DNA of 33,285 bases. Source: Woeseiaceae bacterium (lineage in GTDB: Bacteria > Pseudomonadota > Gammaproteobacteria > Steroidobacterales > Woeseiaceae). Under the pieces are notes generated by a model, which worked only from the letters and a program-made list of their open reading frames with translations, ran no database searches and had not been told where the DNA came from. Position 1 is the first letter of the stretch. Every line of letters begins with the position of its first letter. Below are positions 25,054 to 33,285 of this stretch, one piece after another. The stretch is taken from contig JASJCH010000012.1 in assembly GCA_030066075.1 (NCBI GenBank), positions 1 to 33,285 of the forward strand, written 5' to 3'. Both the position numbers and the translations under genes were made by a program.

Positions 25054-26634
25054 ATGCCCGAAATTTCTGAACAGGTCGGTAAGCGACGCACGTTCGCGAT
25101 CATCTCCCACCCGGACGCGGGCAAGACGACGCTCACTGAGAAGCTGCTGCTTTATGGTGGCGCTATCCAGCTTGCAGGCACGGTCAAAGGCCGTAAGGCG
25201 AGCCGCCACGCGACCTCCGACTGGATGAAGCTGGAGCAGCAGCGGGGTATCTCCGTTACCTCGTCGGTGATGCAGTTCCCGTACCGCGACCACGTCGTGA
25301 ATTTGCTGGACACGCCGGGTCACGAGGACTTCTCCGAAGACACGTATCGCACGCTGACCGCGGTCGACTCGGCGCTCATGGTGATTGACTGCGCCAAGGG
25401 CGTCGAGCAGCGGACCATCAAGCTGATGGAGGTCTGCCGCCTGCGTGACACGCCCATCATGACGTTCATCAACAAGCTCGATCGCGAGGGCAGGGAACCG
25501 ATCGAGCTGCTGGACGAGATCGAGTCGGTGCTCGGTATCGAGTGTGCCCCGATCACCTGGCCGATCGGCATGGGCAGCCGGCTCAAGGGCGTGTATCACC
25601 TGCTGCAGGATCGCATCTACCTGTACGACAAGGTGGGTCGCGAGAAAGCCTCCGAGCAGCGCATTGTCGAGGGCCTCGACTCCGCGGAGGCCGACGAGGT
25701 CCTCGGTGACGATGCCGAGGACTTTCGCGAGGAAGTCGAACTCGTAAAGGGCGCGACTCCGGAATTCAACATCGACGAGTACCTCGCGGCGCGGCAGTCG
25801 CCGGTTTTCTTTGGCTCGGCGTTGTCGAACTTCGGGGTCAAGGAGCTGCTCGACGAGTTCGTCAATCATGCGCCGCGGCCGCAGGCGCGCGAGAGCGAGG
25901 AGCGCGACGTGGCGCCGGACGAGGAGCGGCTGACGGGCTTCGTCTTCAAGATCCAGGCCAACATGGACCCCGGGCACCGGGACCGGATCGCGTTCATGCG
26001 GATTTGTTCCGGCAAGTACGAAAAGGGCAAAAAGGTGCTACACGTGCGCTCCGGCAAGGAAATGAAGATCCCGGATGCGATTACCTTTCTCGCGGCGGAC
26101 CGCCAGCATGCCGAAACGGCTTACGCCGGGGACATCATCGGCCTGCACAACCACGGCACCATCAACATCGGCGACAGTTTCACCGAAGGCGAGTCGATCC
26201 GCTTCACGGGCATCCCGAACTTTGCACCGGAGATTTTCCGGCGCGCGGTGCTCAAGGATCCGCTGCGGCTCAAGGCGCTGCAGAAAGGGCTCGCGCAGCT
26301 GTGCGAAGAGGGTGCGACACAGTTGTTCAAGCCGCTGCGCAACAATGACCTGATCCTGGGTGCCGTCGGACCCCTGCAGTTCGACGTGGTCGCTCACCGC
26401 CTGCGTGACGAGTACAAGGTCGAGTGCCAGTTCGAGACTGTCAACGTCGCGACGGCACGATGGGTGCAGTGCGACGATGCCAAGATGCTGGCTGATTTCG
26501 AGAAGAAGGCGCATGACAATCTCGCGCTCGACCACGGCGGCCAGCTCGTGTACATCGCCCCGACCAAGGTGAATCTTGGCCTGACCGAGGAGCGCTGGCC
26601 CGATATCGTGTTCCGCGAGACGCGAGAGCATTGA
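25054..26634 (+). CDS. prfC: Peptide chain release factor 3
   Basis: This 526-residue translational GTPase recycles RF1/RF2 from the ribosome. G1 is [16 protein letters not shown]2 lies in the [13 protein letters not shown] segment, G3 is [14 protein letters not shown], and G4 is [11 protein letters not shown], all intact. The domain II/III and C-terminal portions ([56 protein letters not shown]) match RF3 rather than EF-G. Length is within a few residues of E. coli PrfC (529). It lies 6 bp after rimI and its stop overlaps the TTG start of the next gene. Confidence 0.97.
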   Translation: MPEISEQVGKRRTFAIISHPDAGKTTLTEKLLLYGGAIQLAGTVKGRKASRHATSDWMKLEQQRGISVTSSVMQFPYRDHVVNLLDTPGHEDFSEDTYRTLTAVDSALMVIDCAKGVEQRTIKLMEVCRLRDTPIMTFINKLDREGREPIELLDEIESVLGIECAPITWPIGMGSRLKGVYHLLQDRIYLYDKVGREKASEQRIVEGLDSAEADEVLGDDAEDFREEVELVKGATPEFNIDEYLAARQSPVFFGSALSNFGVKELLDEFVNHAPRPQARESEERDVAPDEERLTGFVFKIQANMDPGHRDRIAFMRICSGKYEKGKKVLHVRSGKEMKIPDAITFLAADRQHAETAYAGDIIGLHNHGTINIGDSFTEGESIRFTGIPNFAPEIFRRAVLKDPLRLKALQKGLAQLCEEGATQLFKPLRNNDLILGAVGPLQFDVVAHRLRDEYKVECQFETVNVATARWVQCDDAKMLADFEKKAHDNLALDHGGQLVYIAPTKVNLGLTEERWPDIVFRETREH

Positions 26635-27896
26635 AACTCCGGGACGTCATTGATCGCAAGGTAGCGGCCTGGGCGGTCTACGACTGGGCGAACTCGTCCT
26701 TCGCGCTGAGCATCATGGCCGTGCTGTATCCGTTGTTCCTCGGCAGCTACTGGAGCGCGGGCGCGAGCGGTGCCGAAGTCACCGCGCGGCTGGCCTGGGT
26801 GACGGCTGCCGCCAACTTCGTTGTGGCCGTCGCCGCGCCGGTGCTGGGCACCATTGCCGATGCCGGCGGCTTCCGGAAACGTTTCCTCGTGGTATTCGCC
26901 GTCGTCGGCGCCGCGATGACGGCTGCGCTCGGCCTGGTGCCCGAAGGAAACTGGCAATGGGCCCTCGGCCTGTATGTGCTGGCGTCCGCGGGCTTTTACA
27001 GCTCGACCGTCTTCTACGACTCGTTGCTGGTGGATGTCACCCGGCCCCGCTATTTCGATTTCGTATCCGCGCTCGGGTTCTCGATGGGCTATCTCGGCGG
27101 CGCTGTCCTGCTGGCGCTGCACGTCTGGATGATCTCGTCGCCAGCGACCTTCGGCCTCGATAACAGCACCGAGGCGATTCGTTATGCGTTCTTCACGGTC
27201 GGTTTCTGGTGGGCCCTGTTCCTGATGCCGCTCATGCGCTGGGTGCCGGAGCACAAGCGGGAACTCGTCATCACGGGCGGCGTCGTTGGCGCGGCTTACC
27301 GCGAACTGCGGTCCACCATCCTGAAGATCGGGCAATACCGGCAGGTGGTCGTGTTCCTGCTCGCCTACCTGCTCTACGTTGCCGGCGTGTTTACGGTCAT
27401 CTCGATGGCCGTCAATTACGGACAGCGCCTCGGCTTCAGCGACCAGGACCTCGTCTTCGCCCTGATGATCACCAACTTCGTCGGTTTCCCGGCGACCTTC
27501 GCGTTCGGCTTCATCGGGCAGCGATTCGGCCCCAAGGTCGGCCTGTATATCGCCCTCGGCGTTTATATCGCGGTATCCAGTTACGCCGTGTTCATGACCA
27601 GCATTACGCAGTTTTTCGTCATGGCTATTGTGATCGGCTGCGTGCAGGGGGCCGCGCAGGGTTTGAGCCGGTCGCTGTATGCGAAGCTGATTCCGAGCGA
27701 TGCGCCCGGAGAGTTCTTCGGGTTCTACAACATGATCACCAAGCTCGCCCACGTCCTCGGCCCGTCACTGGTCGGCGTCGCGGCGCTGCTGTCCGAGGAG
27801 CCGAAGGCAGTGCTGCTGGCGGTGCTGCCGCTGTTCATCCTCGGCGGGCTCGTGCTCGCCGCGGTGCGCAAGGCGAACGACCCGGCGCCGAACTAA
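26631..27896 (+). CDS. MFS transporter, UMF1 (Atg22-like) family
   Basis: This 421-residue protein has about 12 transmembrane helices. The opening [18 protein letters not shown] contains the YDWANS signature of the UMF1/Atg22-like family; related yeast Atg22 exports amino acids from the vacuole, but bacterial substrates are not established. Later conserved segments include [45 protein letters not shown] and [16 protein letters not shown]. The TTG start (26631-26633) overlaps the prfC stop as TTGA; there is no nearby alternative ATG. It converges with the transglutaminase gene, with 11 bp between stops. Confidence 0.9.
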   Translation: MKLRDVIDRKVAAWAVYDWANSSFALSIMAVLYPLFLGSYWSAGASGAEVTARLAWVTAAANFVVAVAAPVLGTIADAGGFRKRFLVVFAVVGAAMTAALGLVPEGNWQWALGLYVLASAGFYSSTVFYDSLLVDVTRPRYFDFVSALGFSMGYLGGAVLLALHVWMISSPATFGLDNSTEAIRYAFFTVGFWWALFLMPLMRWVPEHKRELVITGGVVGAAYRELRSTILKIGQYRQVVVFLLAYLLYVAGVFTVISMAVNYGQRLGFSDQDLVFALMITNFVGFPATFAFGFIGQRFGPKVGLYIALGVYIAVSSYAVFMTSITQFFVMAIVIGCVQGAAQGLSRSLYAKLIPSDAPGEFFGFYNMITKLAHVLGPSLVGVAALLSEEPKAVLLAVLPLFILGGLVLAAVRKANDPAPN

Positions 27897-27907
27897 CAAC
27901 TATTGGG

Positions 27908-29905
27908 TCAGGCTGTCCGTTGCGCGCGCGCAGCAGACGCGAAGCGCGGCATTGCGCCGACCGCTTTTTCGAGCCGTTCGAGCCACGTCGGGTCCGGAAC
28001 TCCGTAGCGTGCTTCGAGGTAGCTGCGGGTGATCTCGTTGACCGTCGCTGCGGGCAGCCTGTCCTCCGATTGCAGCCGCAGCGCAAACGCGGCCGGGGTT
28101 TCGCCAACGGCGGGCACTTGCCCGGACCGCTTGACGAACTGCCGGTAGAGCCTGGCTGCGCGATCGCGCCGCGGCGCTCCGTTGCGCAGCGCCATGGCGA
28201 AACTGACGACGAACAACAGGCCCATCGTCCAGCCAATCAGCAACAGCACTTTCTTTTGCCAGTCCGGGTCGTCGATGCCGAGCCAGTCCATGAACCGGTC
28301 CTGGTTCTCCGGGCCGTAGCCGAGAATCCACTCATTCCATTTCGCGTTCAGCGCATCCATGTACATCTGCATTTCGTAGACCCACATGGACGGCGAGCTG
28401 AAGCCCCACGCTTCCGCGACACCGTCGAACATCGAGCCGCTGCGGCCGGCCTCGATGCGTTCGGGGGCGACCGCGCTGGTCGGGTCGATACGGCGCCAGC
28501 CCAGGTCAGGCAGCCAGATCTCGTTCCAGGCATGGGCATCTGACTGGCGGACGATCATGTGTCCGCCCATCGGATTGACTTCGCCCCCCTGGTAGCCCAG
28601 TACCACGCGCGAGGGAATACCGGCGGCGCGCATCAGGACAGCGAACGCCGACGCGTAGTGCTCGCAGAATCCCTGGCGCGTATCGAACAGGAAGCGGTCT
28701 ACAGAGTCACTACCCAGGGCCGGTGGTTGCAGCGTGTAGTAGAACTCCTCCTCGTGGAACATGCGCATGACGGCCTCGACGAAGGCCGCATCCGAGCCGT
28801 GCTCGGCGCGCATCTGGCGAGCCAGCTCCCGCGTCCGCGGGTTGCTCGTATCGGGGACTGTCGTGAAGAAATCACGTGCGTCGTCAGACAGCTCAACATC
28901 CGTGCGGTAATCGAGAAAGGACACGGCGTCGTAGGCCATGCGCTGGTCGATCGGTATCGAGCGCGCGAGCTGTTGCTGCGGACCCATGAACGTACGCGAC
29001 AGGTTCCACGACTCGGGCATGTCCAGGGCAAACACCCATATCTGGCGAGTGGGTTCCAGCGTCACCGTATATTCGACAGGCCTGCCGTTGTAGACGACCT
29101 GCTCGAGCGCGCGCACCGCGTAAGGGTCGCTGGATGTCCATGTACGACCGTTGAAGTTGGTCAGCACCAGGCCGCGCCAATAGCGATCGCGCGGTTCCGG
29201 TATAACCCCTTTGAACGTTACGCGGAATGCGACGGCGTCCGACATGGACAGCGAGCTGATATCGCCCGGACTCATCGTGTCACTGACACCGGACTGGGCG
29301 GTGCCGGTGTCCATCGGGACCGACCAGAACGGTGTGGCGATCCGCGGAAAGAAGATCCACATGGCGATGGCCAGCGGCGCCGCGTACATGACCAGCCTGC
29401 CGCTGGTACCGAAGCTGCGTCGCGGCCGCTCGGCACCGGGCGAAGAGATCCGCAACCATGCCGTCATGATCATGAACACCGAGAGCACGAGGTAGGGCAG
29501 GGACCAGAGATACTGTTCGCGCAGCAGCGACGACATCACCAGGAATATCGATATGAACAGCAGCACGAACTGGTCGCGTCGCTGCCGGGTCTCGATGAGC
29601 TTGAGCGCAGCCATGATCGCGAGCAGGGCGGATCCGGGTCCAACGCCGCTGATGGTCGAGTAGGTCGCCAGCACGCCGAGGAAACACGACATCGCAAGCA
29701 ACGCTCGGAACCAGGTCGAAGGGACGGGTCGCCGCCGCTTTTCGATGCTGAAGCGCCAGACGCCGCAGACGATGAATGCAGCCGTAATCCACCAGGGCAG
29801 GTAAGGCACATGCGGCCCGAGGGATATCGCCAGCGCCAGCAGTGTCCACGGCAGGCTCGCGAGCAGGGATCCGTCCGTGCCTCGCCCCTTAGTCATCGCC
29901 GTCAT
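27908..29905 (-). CDS. tgpA: TgpA-type transmembrane transglutaminase-like protein
   Basis: This 665-residue protein has five to six N-terminal transmembrane helices (~15-190, DUF3488 region), a periplasmic transglutaminase-like domain, and a C-terminal helix (~552-573) followed by a DUF4129-like cytoplasmic tail. The papain-like triad is visible: Cys414 (TRQGFCEHYASAF), His458 (QSDAHAWNEIW) and Asp474 (GWRRIDPTSA). P. aeruginosa TgpA is essential and acts in the periplasm, possibly on cell-wall components. The ATG at 29905 overlaps the DUF58 gene by 17 bp; a second ATG at 29896 is possible. It forms an operon with DUF58 and moxR. Confidence 0.92.
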   Translation of the reverse strand: MTAMTKGRGTDGSLLASLPWTLLALAISLGPHVPYLPWWITAAFIVCGVWRFSIEKRRRPVPSTWFRALLAMSCFLGVLATYSTISGVGPGSALLAIMAALKLIETRQRRDQFVLLFISIFLVMSSLLREQYLWSLPYLVLSVFMIMTAWLRISSPGAERPRRSFGTSGRLVMYAAPLAIAMWIFFPRIATPFWSVPMDTGTAQSGVSDTMSPGDISSLSMSDAVAFRVTFKGVIPEPRDRYWRGLVLTNFNGRTWTSSDPYAVRALEQVVYNGRPVEYTVTLEPTRQIWVFALDMPESWNLSRTFMGPQQQLARSIPIDQRMAYDAVSFLDYRTDVELSDDARDFFTTVPDTSNPRTRELARQMRAEHGSDAAFVEAVMRMFHEEEFYYTLQPPALGSDSVDRFLFDTRQGFCEHYASAFAVLMRAAGIPSRVVLGYQGGEVNPMGGHMIVRQSDAHAWNEIWLPDLGWRRIDPTSAVAPERIEAGRSGSMFDGVAEAWGFSSPSMWVYEMQMYMDALNAKWNEWILGYGPENQDRFMDWLGIDDPDWQKKVLLLIGWTMGLLFVVSFAMALRNGAPRRDRAARLYRQFVKRSGQVPAVGETPAAFALRLQSEDRLPAATVNEITRSYLEARYGVPDPTWLERLEKAVGAMPRFASAARAQRTA

Positions 29906-30902
29906 CCAGGCCGAACAGGGCCAGGGCCTCGAGACACTGGCGCCGGTGCGCGTCGCCGTGCGCCGGCGGAAACTCCGCGCCGGGAATGCGCAGACCGTAG
30001 TCTTCGCGGGTGCGGTCGGCGCTGATGATCCAGGCGGTCAGTATCGACAGGCGTTCCTCGATGTCGTCGCTCTGGATCTCCGAGAAGTCGAACCATTGGC
30101 TACTGGTATCAGCGCCGGCGAATTGCTTGGACAGCAGCTGTCCGCTGCGCGCGAACGCCTTCCAGGCCACGTGCCGCGGAGAGTCGCCCTCGTGAAACTT
30201 GCGCAGTCCGGCGAAGTCTTCTTCGCCCCGTGCGTCGTGCTGGCGATGGCCGTGCGCCGACTGCGTGGGCGGTGGCGGTGGCGCATCGTCGGCGGGTTTC
30301 GGATAGACGAGGCCTGCAAGGTCCATGTGCAGCCAGGCCCAGGACTTGAACAGCTCGAACGGGAACAGGGTGCGAACGCCAAAACGCTCGAGCATGATCC
30401 GGCCGCGTTCCGTGGTCGGTGCCGCAATCACGAAGACTTTGCTTTCACCGGGCTCCAGGTCTTTTATCGCGCTCAGGTTGTCATCGGAATAGATGCGTAT
30501 ACCGTGGCGGGCGCTTTTCGAATAGTTGGTGATGGCCACGCGGAACTGCGCGGCCTGGCCGGCGAATACGGGTTCGACGCCCGCGAAGTGCAGTTCGAGT
30601 CCAACGAGGTTGCGCTGGCACTGGTGCATCGCGATGAAGCCGATGCCGCCCAGCAGAAAGGTCAGAACGAACGACAGGTTGTTGTTGTAATTCATCGAGC
30701 CGAGCAGCATGGCAAAGACCATGAGACCGAAGACCAGTCCGACGCCGGTTGGCAGGATGTAGACCCGTCCGGGTCGCAGGCGGGTTACCGGGGGATCGAT
30801 GCCCTGGCGCTTGCGCGCCCAGCGTCGCACACGCCGGGAAGCAGCCTGGGCCAGTTTCGGTTTGAAGCCGAACTTAGGGAATGGCAACCGAATCGAGGAC
30901 AT
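29889..30902 (-). CDS. DUF58 domain-containing membrane protein
   Basis: This 337-residue protein has a basic N-terminus, two adjacent transmembrane helices (~50-95, split by NYNNN), a beta-rich region and a C-terminal DUF58 domain. The DUF58 core is recognised by FHEGDSPRHVAWKAFARSGQ followed by LLSKQF and DTSSQWFDFSEI, resembling a degenerate vWA-like fold. A Pro run (DDAPPPPPTQ) sits in the middle. DUF58 proteins are regularly encoded with MoxR ATPases and may be their substrates or partners. It overlaps moxR by 29 bp and tgpA by 17 bp. Confidence 0.9.
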   Translation of the reverse strand: MSSIRLPFPKFGFKPKLAQAASRRVRRWARKRQGIDPPVTRLRPGRVYILPTGVGLVFGLMVFAMLLGSMNYNNNLSFVLTFLLGGIGFIAMHQCQRNLVGLELHFAGVEPVFAGQAAQFRVAITNYSKSARHGIRIYSDDNLSAIKDLEPGESKVFVIAAPTTERGRIMLERFGVRTLFPFELFKSWAWLHMDLAGLVYPKPADDAPPPPPTQSAHGHRQHDARGEEDFAGLRKFHEGDSPRHVAWKAFARSGQLLSKQFAGADTSSQWFDFSEIQSDDIEERLSILTAWIISADRTREDYGLRIPGAEFPPAHGDAHRRQCLEALALFGLDDGDD

Positions 30903-31839
30903 GCTGGCAGAGCTCGGCGGCGGATCGGTACGTCGTATTGCCAGCCGGCTTCAGGCGATGCCCGGCGACGGCGGCGAACACGGCCTGGATGTCGTCGGGG
31001 TACACGCCGGAATGATGCTCCACGAAGGCGTGCGCCTTGGCCGCAGCCGCCAGCGCGAGCGCGCCGCGCGGTGACAGGCCGATGTCGATGTCCGGCGATT
31101 CTCGCGTCTGGCGGACGAGAGCCTGGATATAGTCCACGAGTGGATCGCTCATGTGCAGTGCCGCCGCCGCCTTCTGCAATGCGAGCAGCGCTTCGGGCGA
31201 GGCGACGGCATCGATACCTTCGAGCATCGAGCGGCGATCCTCGCCGATGATCAGTTCGCGCTCGTTGTCTTCGTTCGGGTAGCCGAGTTCGAGGCGCATC
31301 AGGAAACGGTCGAGCTGGGACTCCGGCAGCGGAAACGTGCCGATCTGGTCGGCGGGATTCTGCGTGGCGACGACGAAGAACGGCTCCGGCAGGGTGCGCG
31401 TATTGCCGTCAACGGAGACCTGGTATTCCTCCATGGACTCCAGCAGCGCGCTCTGCGCCTTGGGCGTGGCGCGGTTGACCTCGTCGGCGAGAATCAGCTG
31501 CGAAAAAATCGGTCCGGGCTGGAACTCGAACTCGCCTTTTTCCTGGCGGAACACCGATACGCCAACGATGTCGGCCGGCAGCAGGTCACTGGTGAACTGG
31601 ATGCGTCGATAGCTCAGCCCGAGTACGCGGGCGAGCGACTGGGCAAGCATGGTCTTGCCAAGGCCCGGCAAGTCCTCGATGAGCAAATGACCGCGCGCCA
31701 GCAGACACGACAGGGCCAGAGCGATCTGGTCGTCCTTGCCGAGAATGATGGTACCCAGCGTCTTGCGCGCGCGATCGAGCGCCGCACGATTCTGGTCATC
31801 GCCGATCGGCAGTTTTTCGAGGGTGCTTCCGCTCTGCAT
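30874..31839 (-). CDS. MoxR family AAA+ ATPase
   Basis: This 321-residue chaperone-like AAA+ ATPase has Walker A EDLPGLGKTMLAQSLA, the pore-region FTSDLLPADIVGV, Walker B LILADEVNRATPKAQSALLE, sensor 1 FFVVATQNPADQIGTFPLPESQLDRF and sensor 2 GLSPRGALALAAAAKAHAF. MoxR proteins are thought to activate vWA-type partners. The ATG at 31837-31839 was chosen over an in-frame GTG at 31849-31851, because a Shine-Dalgarno GGAG (31846-31849) sits 6 nt before the ATG and overlaps the GTG. It is first in the moxR-DUF58-tgpA operon. Confidence 0.94.
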   Translation of the reverse strand: MQSGSTLEKLPIGDDQNRAALDRARKTLGTIILGKDDQIALALSCLLARGHLLIEDLPGLGKTMLAQSLARVLGLSYRRIQFTSDLLPADIVGVSVFRQEKGEFEFQPGPIFSQLILADEVNRATPKAQSALLESMEEYQVSVDGNTRTLPEPFFVVATQNPADQIGTFPLPESQLDRFLMRLELGYPNEDNERELIIGEDRRSMLEGIDAVASPEALLALQKAAAALHMSDPLVDYIQALVRQTRESPDIDIGLSPRGALALAAAAKAHAFVEHHSGVYPDDIQAVFAAVAGHRLKPAGNTTYRSAAELCQHVLDSVAIP

Positions 31840-31858
31840 TAAGTTCTCCACGAAGCTC

Positions 31859-31886
31859 GGGGTCAGAGCCCTGGGGCTCTGACCCC
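31859..31886. repeat. Perfect 13-bp palindrome between valS and moxR
   Basis: GGGGTCAGAGCCC (31859-31871) is repeated in inverted form at 31874-31886, with a 2-bp centre. It would form a tight GC-rich hairpin with a tetraloop. It lies 75 bp after the valS stop and 20 bp before the moxR start codon on the minus strand. No T-run follows, so it may be a REP-like element rather than a plain intrinsic terminator. Confidence 0.75.
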
Positions 31887-31960
31887 AATTATGCGGGCAG
31901 AATCCCTATTTGCACATTCAACCGGCCAGAGTGTGATGCAGTGCTCAGTATTGGCGCGCC

Positions 31961-33285
31961 CTAGGAGAGTTCGGCCAGCTTTTCGATTTGCTCGTCAAGC
32001 TGGGCGAGCACCTTGCCGAACTCGGCCTCGCGTTCTCTCTCCTGTGTGACCACGGCGGGTGGGGCATTGTTCACGAAATTCTCGTTGCCCAGTTTCGCTT
32101 TGGTTTTCGCGAGATCGGCGGCGACCTTTTGCTTTTGCTTGTCGAGGCGAGCGCGTTCCGCGTCGACATCGATGACGCCGCCTAATTGCACCAGGAGTTT
32201 GGTGTCGCCAAGTAGCGCAGTGGCTGAGGGAGGAGGGTTGTCGATTTCCCTGAGTCGCCCGACGTGCTCTACACGTCCAACGCGCTTCAGGAGATGCTCG
32301 TAGTCGTCCTTCAGCCGCCAATCGTCGTCTGATGCATTCTCCATGAGGACTGTGAGCGCTTTACCGGGGCTGATGTTCATCTCACCGCGAACTTGGCGGA
32401 CGCCGCTGATGAAACCCTTGACCCACTCCATGTCCGCGATGGCGTCCTCGTCGACCTCGCCGGACGCCTGCGGGAACGGCTGGGTCATGATGGTGTCGCC
32501 CGGGACCCCGGCGCGCGGCGCGACCTGCTGCCAGATCTCCTCGGTGATGAACGGCATCAGCGGATGGATCAGTCGCAGCAATGCTTCGAGGACGCCGATC
32601 AGCGTCTGCTGAGTGCCACGCTTTTGCGCATCGCTGGCGTCGCCCGACTGCAGGACGGGCTTCGACAGCTCGAGGTACCAGTCACAGAACTCATTCCAGG
32701 TGAATTCGTAGATGGCTTTCGCAGCAAGATCCAGTCGATAGGTCCTGAAGTGGTCGTGCACGCTGGTCACGGTCTGGTCGAACCGTGACCGGATCCAGCG
32801 ATCGGCGGCTGACAATTCGGCATCGCCGTCGCTGATGTCCTCGGTGTTCATGAGAACGTAGCGGGCGGCGTTCCAGATCTTGTTGCAGAAGTTCTTGTAA
32901 CCCTCGATACGTCCGAGGTCGAAGCGAATGTCTCGGCCCGTTGTGGCGAGCGCGGCAAACGTATAGCGCAGGGCATCGGCGCCATACTGATCGATGCCGT
33001 CCGGGAATTCCTTGCGGGTCGCTTTCTCGATCTTGGCTTTCAGGTGATCCTGCATCAGGCCCGTCGTGCGCTTGCGCAGGAGCTCTTCCAAGCCAACTCC
33101 GTCGATTAGATCAAGCGGGTCTAAGATATTTCCCTTCGACTTCGACATCTTCTGGCCGTCGTGATCGCGAATCAGCCCATGGATATAGACCTCGTGGAAC
33201 GGCACGTCGCCCATGAACTTGAGGCCCATCATGATCATGCGGGCGACCCAGAAGAAGATGATGTCGAAGCCGGTGACCAGCACGT
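31961..33285 (-). CDS. valS: Valyl-tRNA synthetase, C-terminal part (5' end outside window)
   Basis: The visible part is the C-terminal ~440 residues of this class I synthetase. It enters at VLVTGFDIIFFWVARMIMMG, contains the KMSKS loop (DGQKMSKSKGNILDP) and the DLGRIEGYKNFCNKIWNAARY segment, then the anticodon-binding helical domain (NEFCDWYLELSKP, RLIHPLMPFITEEIWQ). It ends with the family's C-terminal coiled coil (IDVDAERARLDKQKQKVAAD and NFVNNAPPAVVTQERE), which contacts tRNA-Val. The HIGH motif and editing domain lie beyond position 33285. The stop is TAG at 31961-31963. Confidence 0.97.
   Translation of the reverse strand, partial: VLVTGFDIIFFWVARMIMMGLKFMGDVPFHEVYIHGLIRDHDGQKMSKSKGNILDPLDLIDGVGLEELLRKRTTGLMQDHLKAKIEKATRKEFPDGIDQYGADALRYTFAALATTGRDIRFDLGRIEGYKNFCNKIWNAARYVLMNTEDISDGDAELSAADRWIRSRFDQTVTSVHDHFRTYRLDLAAKAIYEFTWNEFCDWYLELSKPVLQSGDASDAQKRGTQQTLIGVLEALLRLIHPLMPFITEEIWQQVAPRAGVPGDTIMTQPFPQASGEVDEDAIADMEWVKGFISGVRQVRGEMNISPGKALTVLMENASDDDWRLKDDYEHLLKRVGRVEHVGRLREIDNPPPSATALLGDTKLLVQLGGVIDVDAERARLDKQKQKVAADLAKTKAKLGNENFVNNAPPAVVTQEREREAEFGKVLAQLDEQIEKLAELS

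Noticed and set aside
27209-28543. 444-codon plus-strand frame spanning the end of the MFS gene and part of tgpA
   Set aside because: It crosses two convergent real genes in other frames and shows no domain.
28559-30025. 488-codon plus-strand frame over the transglutaminase gene
   Set aside because: Antisense to a gene with an intact catalytic triad and membrane helices; the product is low-complexity and Arg/His-rich.

Overview
The window is a gene-dense, GC-rich stretch of a gammaproteobacterial chromosome. The evidence is the conserved gene neighbourhoods: metG-rsxABCDGE-nth, apbC-dcd, purN-purM facing DUF2066/PerM/hda, and wrbA-arsC. The exact genus cannot be read from the sequence. No tRNA, rRNA, CRISPR array, insertion sequence or prophage gene was seen. 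Intergenic gaps are short (none above 300 bp) and many genes overlap by 1-29 bp. Several genes appear to start with GTG or TTG.

Layout. (1) 1-6959, minus strand: the metG, rsxA, rsxB, rsxC, rsxD, rsxG, rsxE, nth cluster, i.e. methionyl-tRNA synthetase, the complete Rsx/Rnf membrane electron-transport complex, and the first 22 codons of endonuclease III. (2) 7016-11645, minus strand: a compact three-gene unit with a HEAT-repeat protein carrying a C-terminal Ser/Thr kinase domain, followed by two PilT-type ATPases. No pilin or pilus assembly gene lies nearby. It sits between metG and apbC, which are neighbours in many Gammaproteobacteria, and is the best candidate for an undescribed system. (3) 11939-13575, plus: apbC (Fe-S carrier) and dcd. 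(4) 13597-15671, minus: a small STAS/SpoIIAA-like protein, then the translationally coupled purM-purN pair. (5) 15714-19139, plus: a coupled run of a DUF2066 exported protein, a CDP-alcohol phosphatidyltransferase, a PerM/AI-2E family permease and hda. (6) 19131-20074, minus: wrbA and arsC. (7) 20126-20718, plus: a DUF4398-like lipoprotein and acylphosphatase, ended by a large perfect hairpin. (8) 20801-23108, minus: a small lytic transglycosylase and proS. (9) 23156-27896, plus: a phosphatidylserine-decarboxylase-like membrane protein lacking its catalytic residues, a family 4 uracil-DNA glycosylase, rimI, prfC and a UMF1-type MFS transporter. (10) 27908-31839, minus: moxR, DUF58 and TgpA-type transglutaminase genes. 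(11) 31961-33285, minus: the C-terminal part of valS, separated from moxR by a perfect 13-bp palindrome.

Most genes are housekeeping. The points that stand out are the kinase/PilT locus (including one ATPase with an altered His box), the apparently catalytically dead Psd homologue, a Ser in place of the usual flavin-accepting Thr in RsxG, and two strong palindromes of REP or terminator type.
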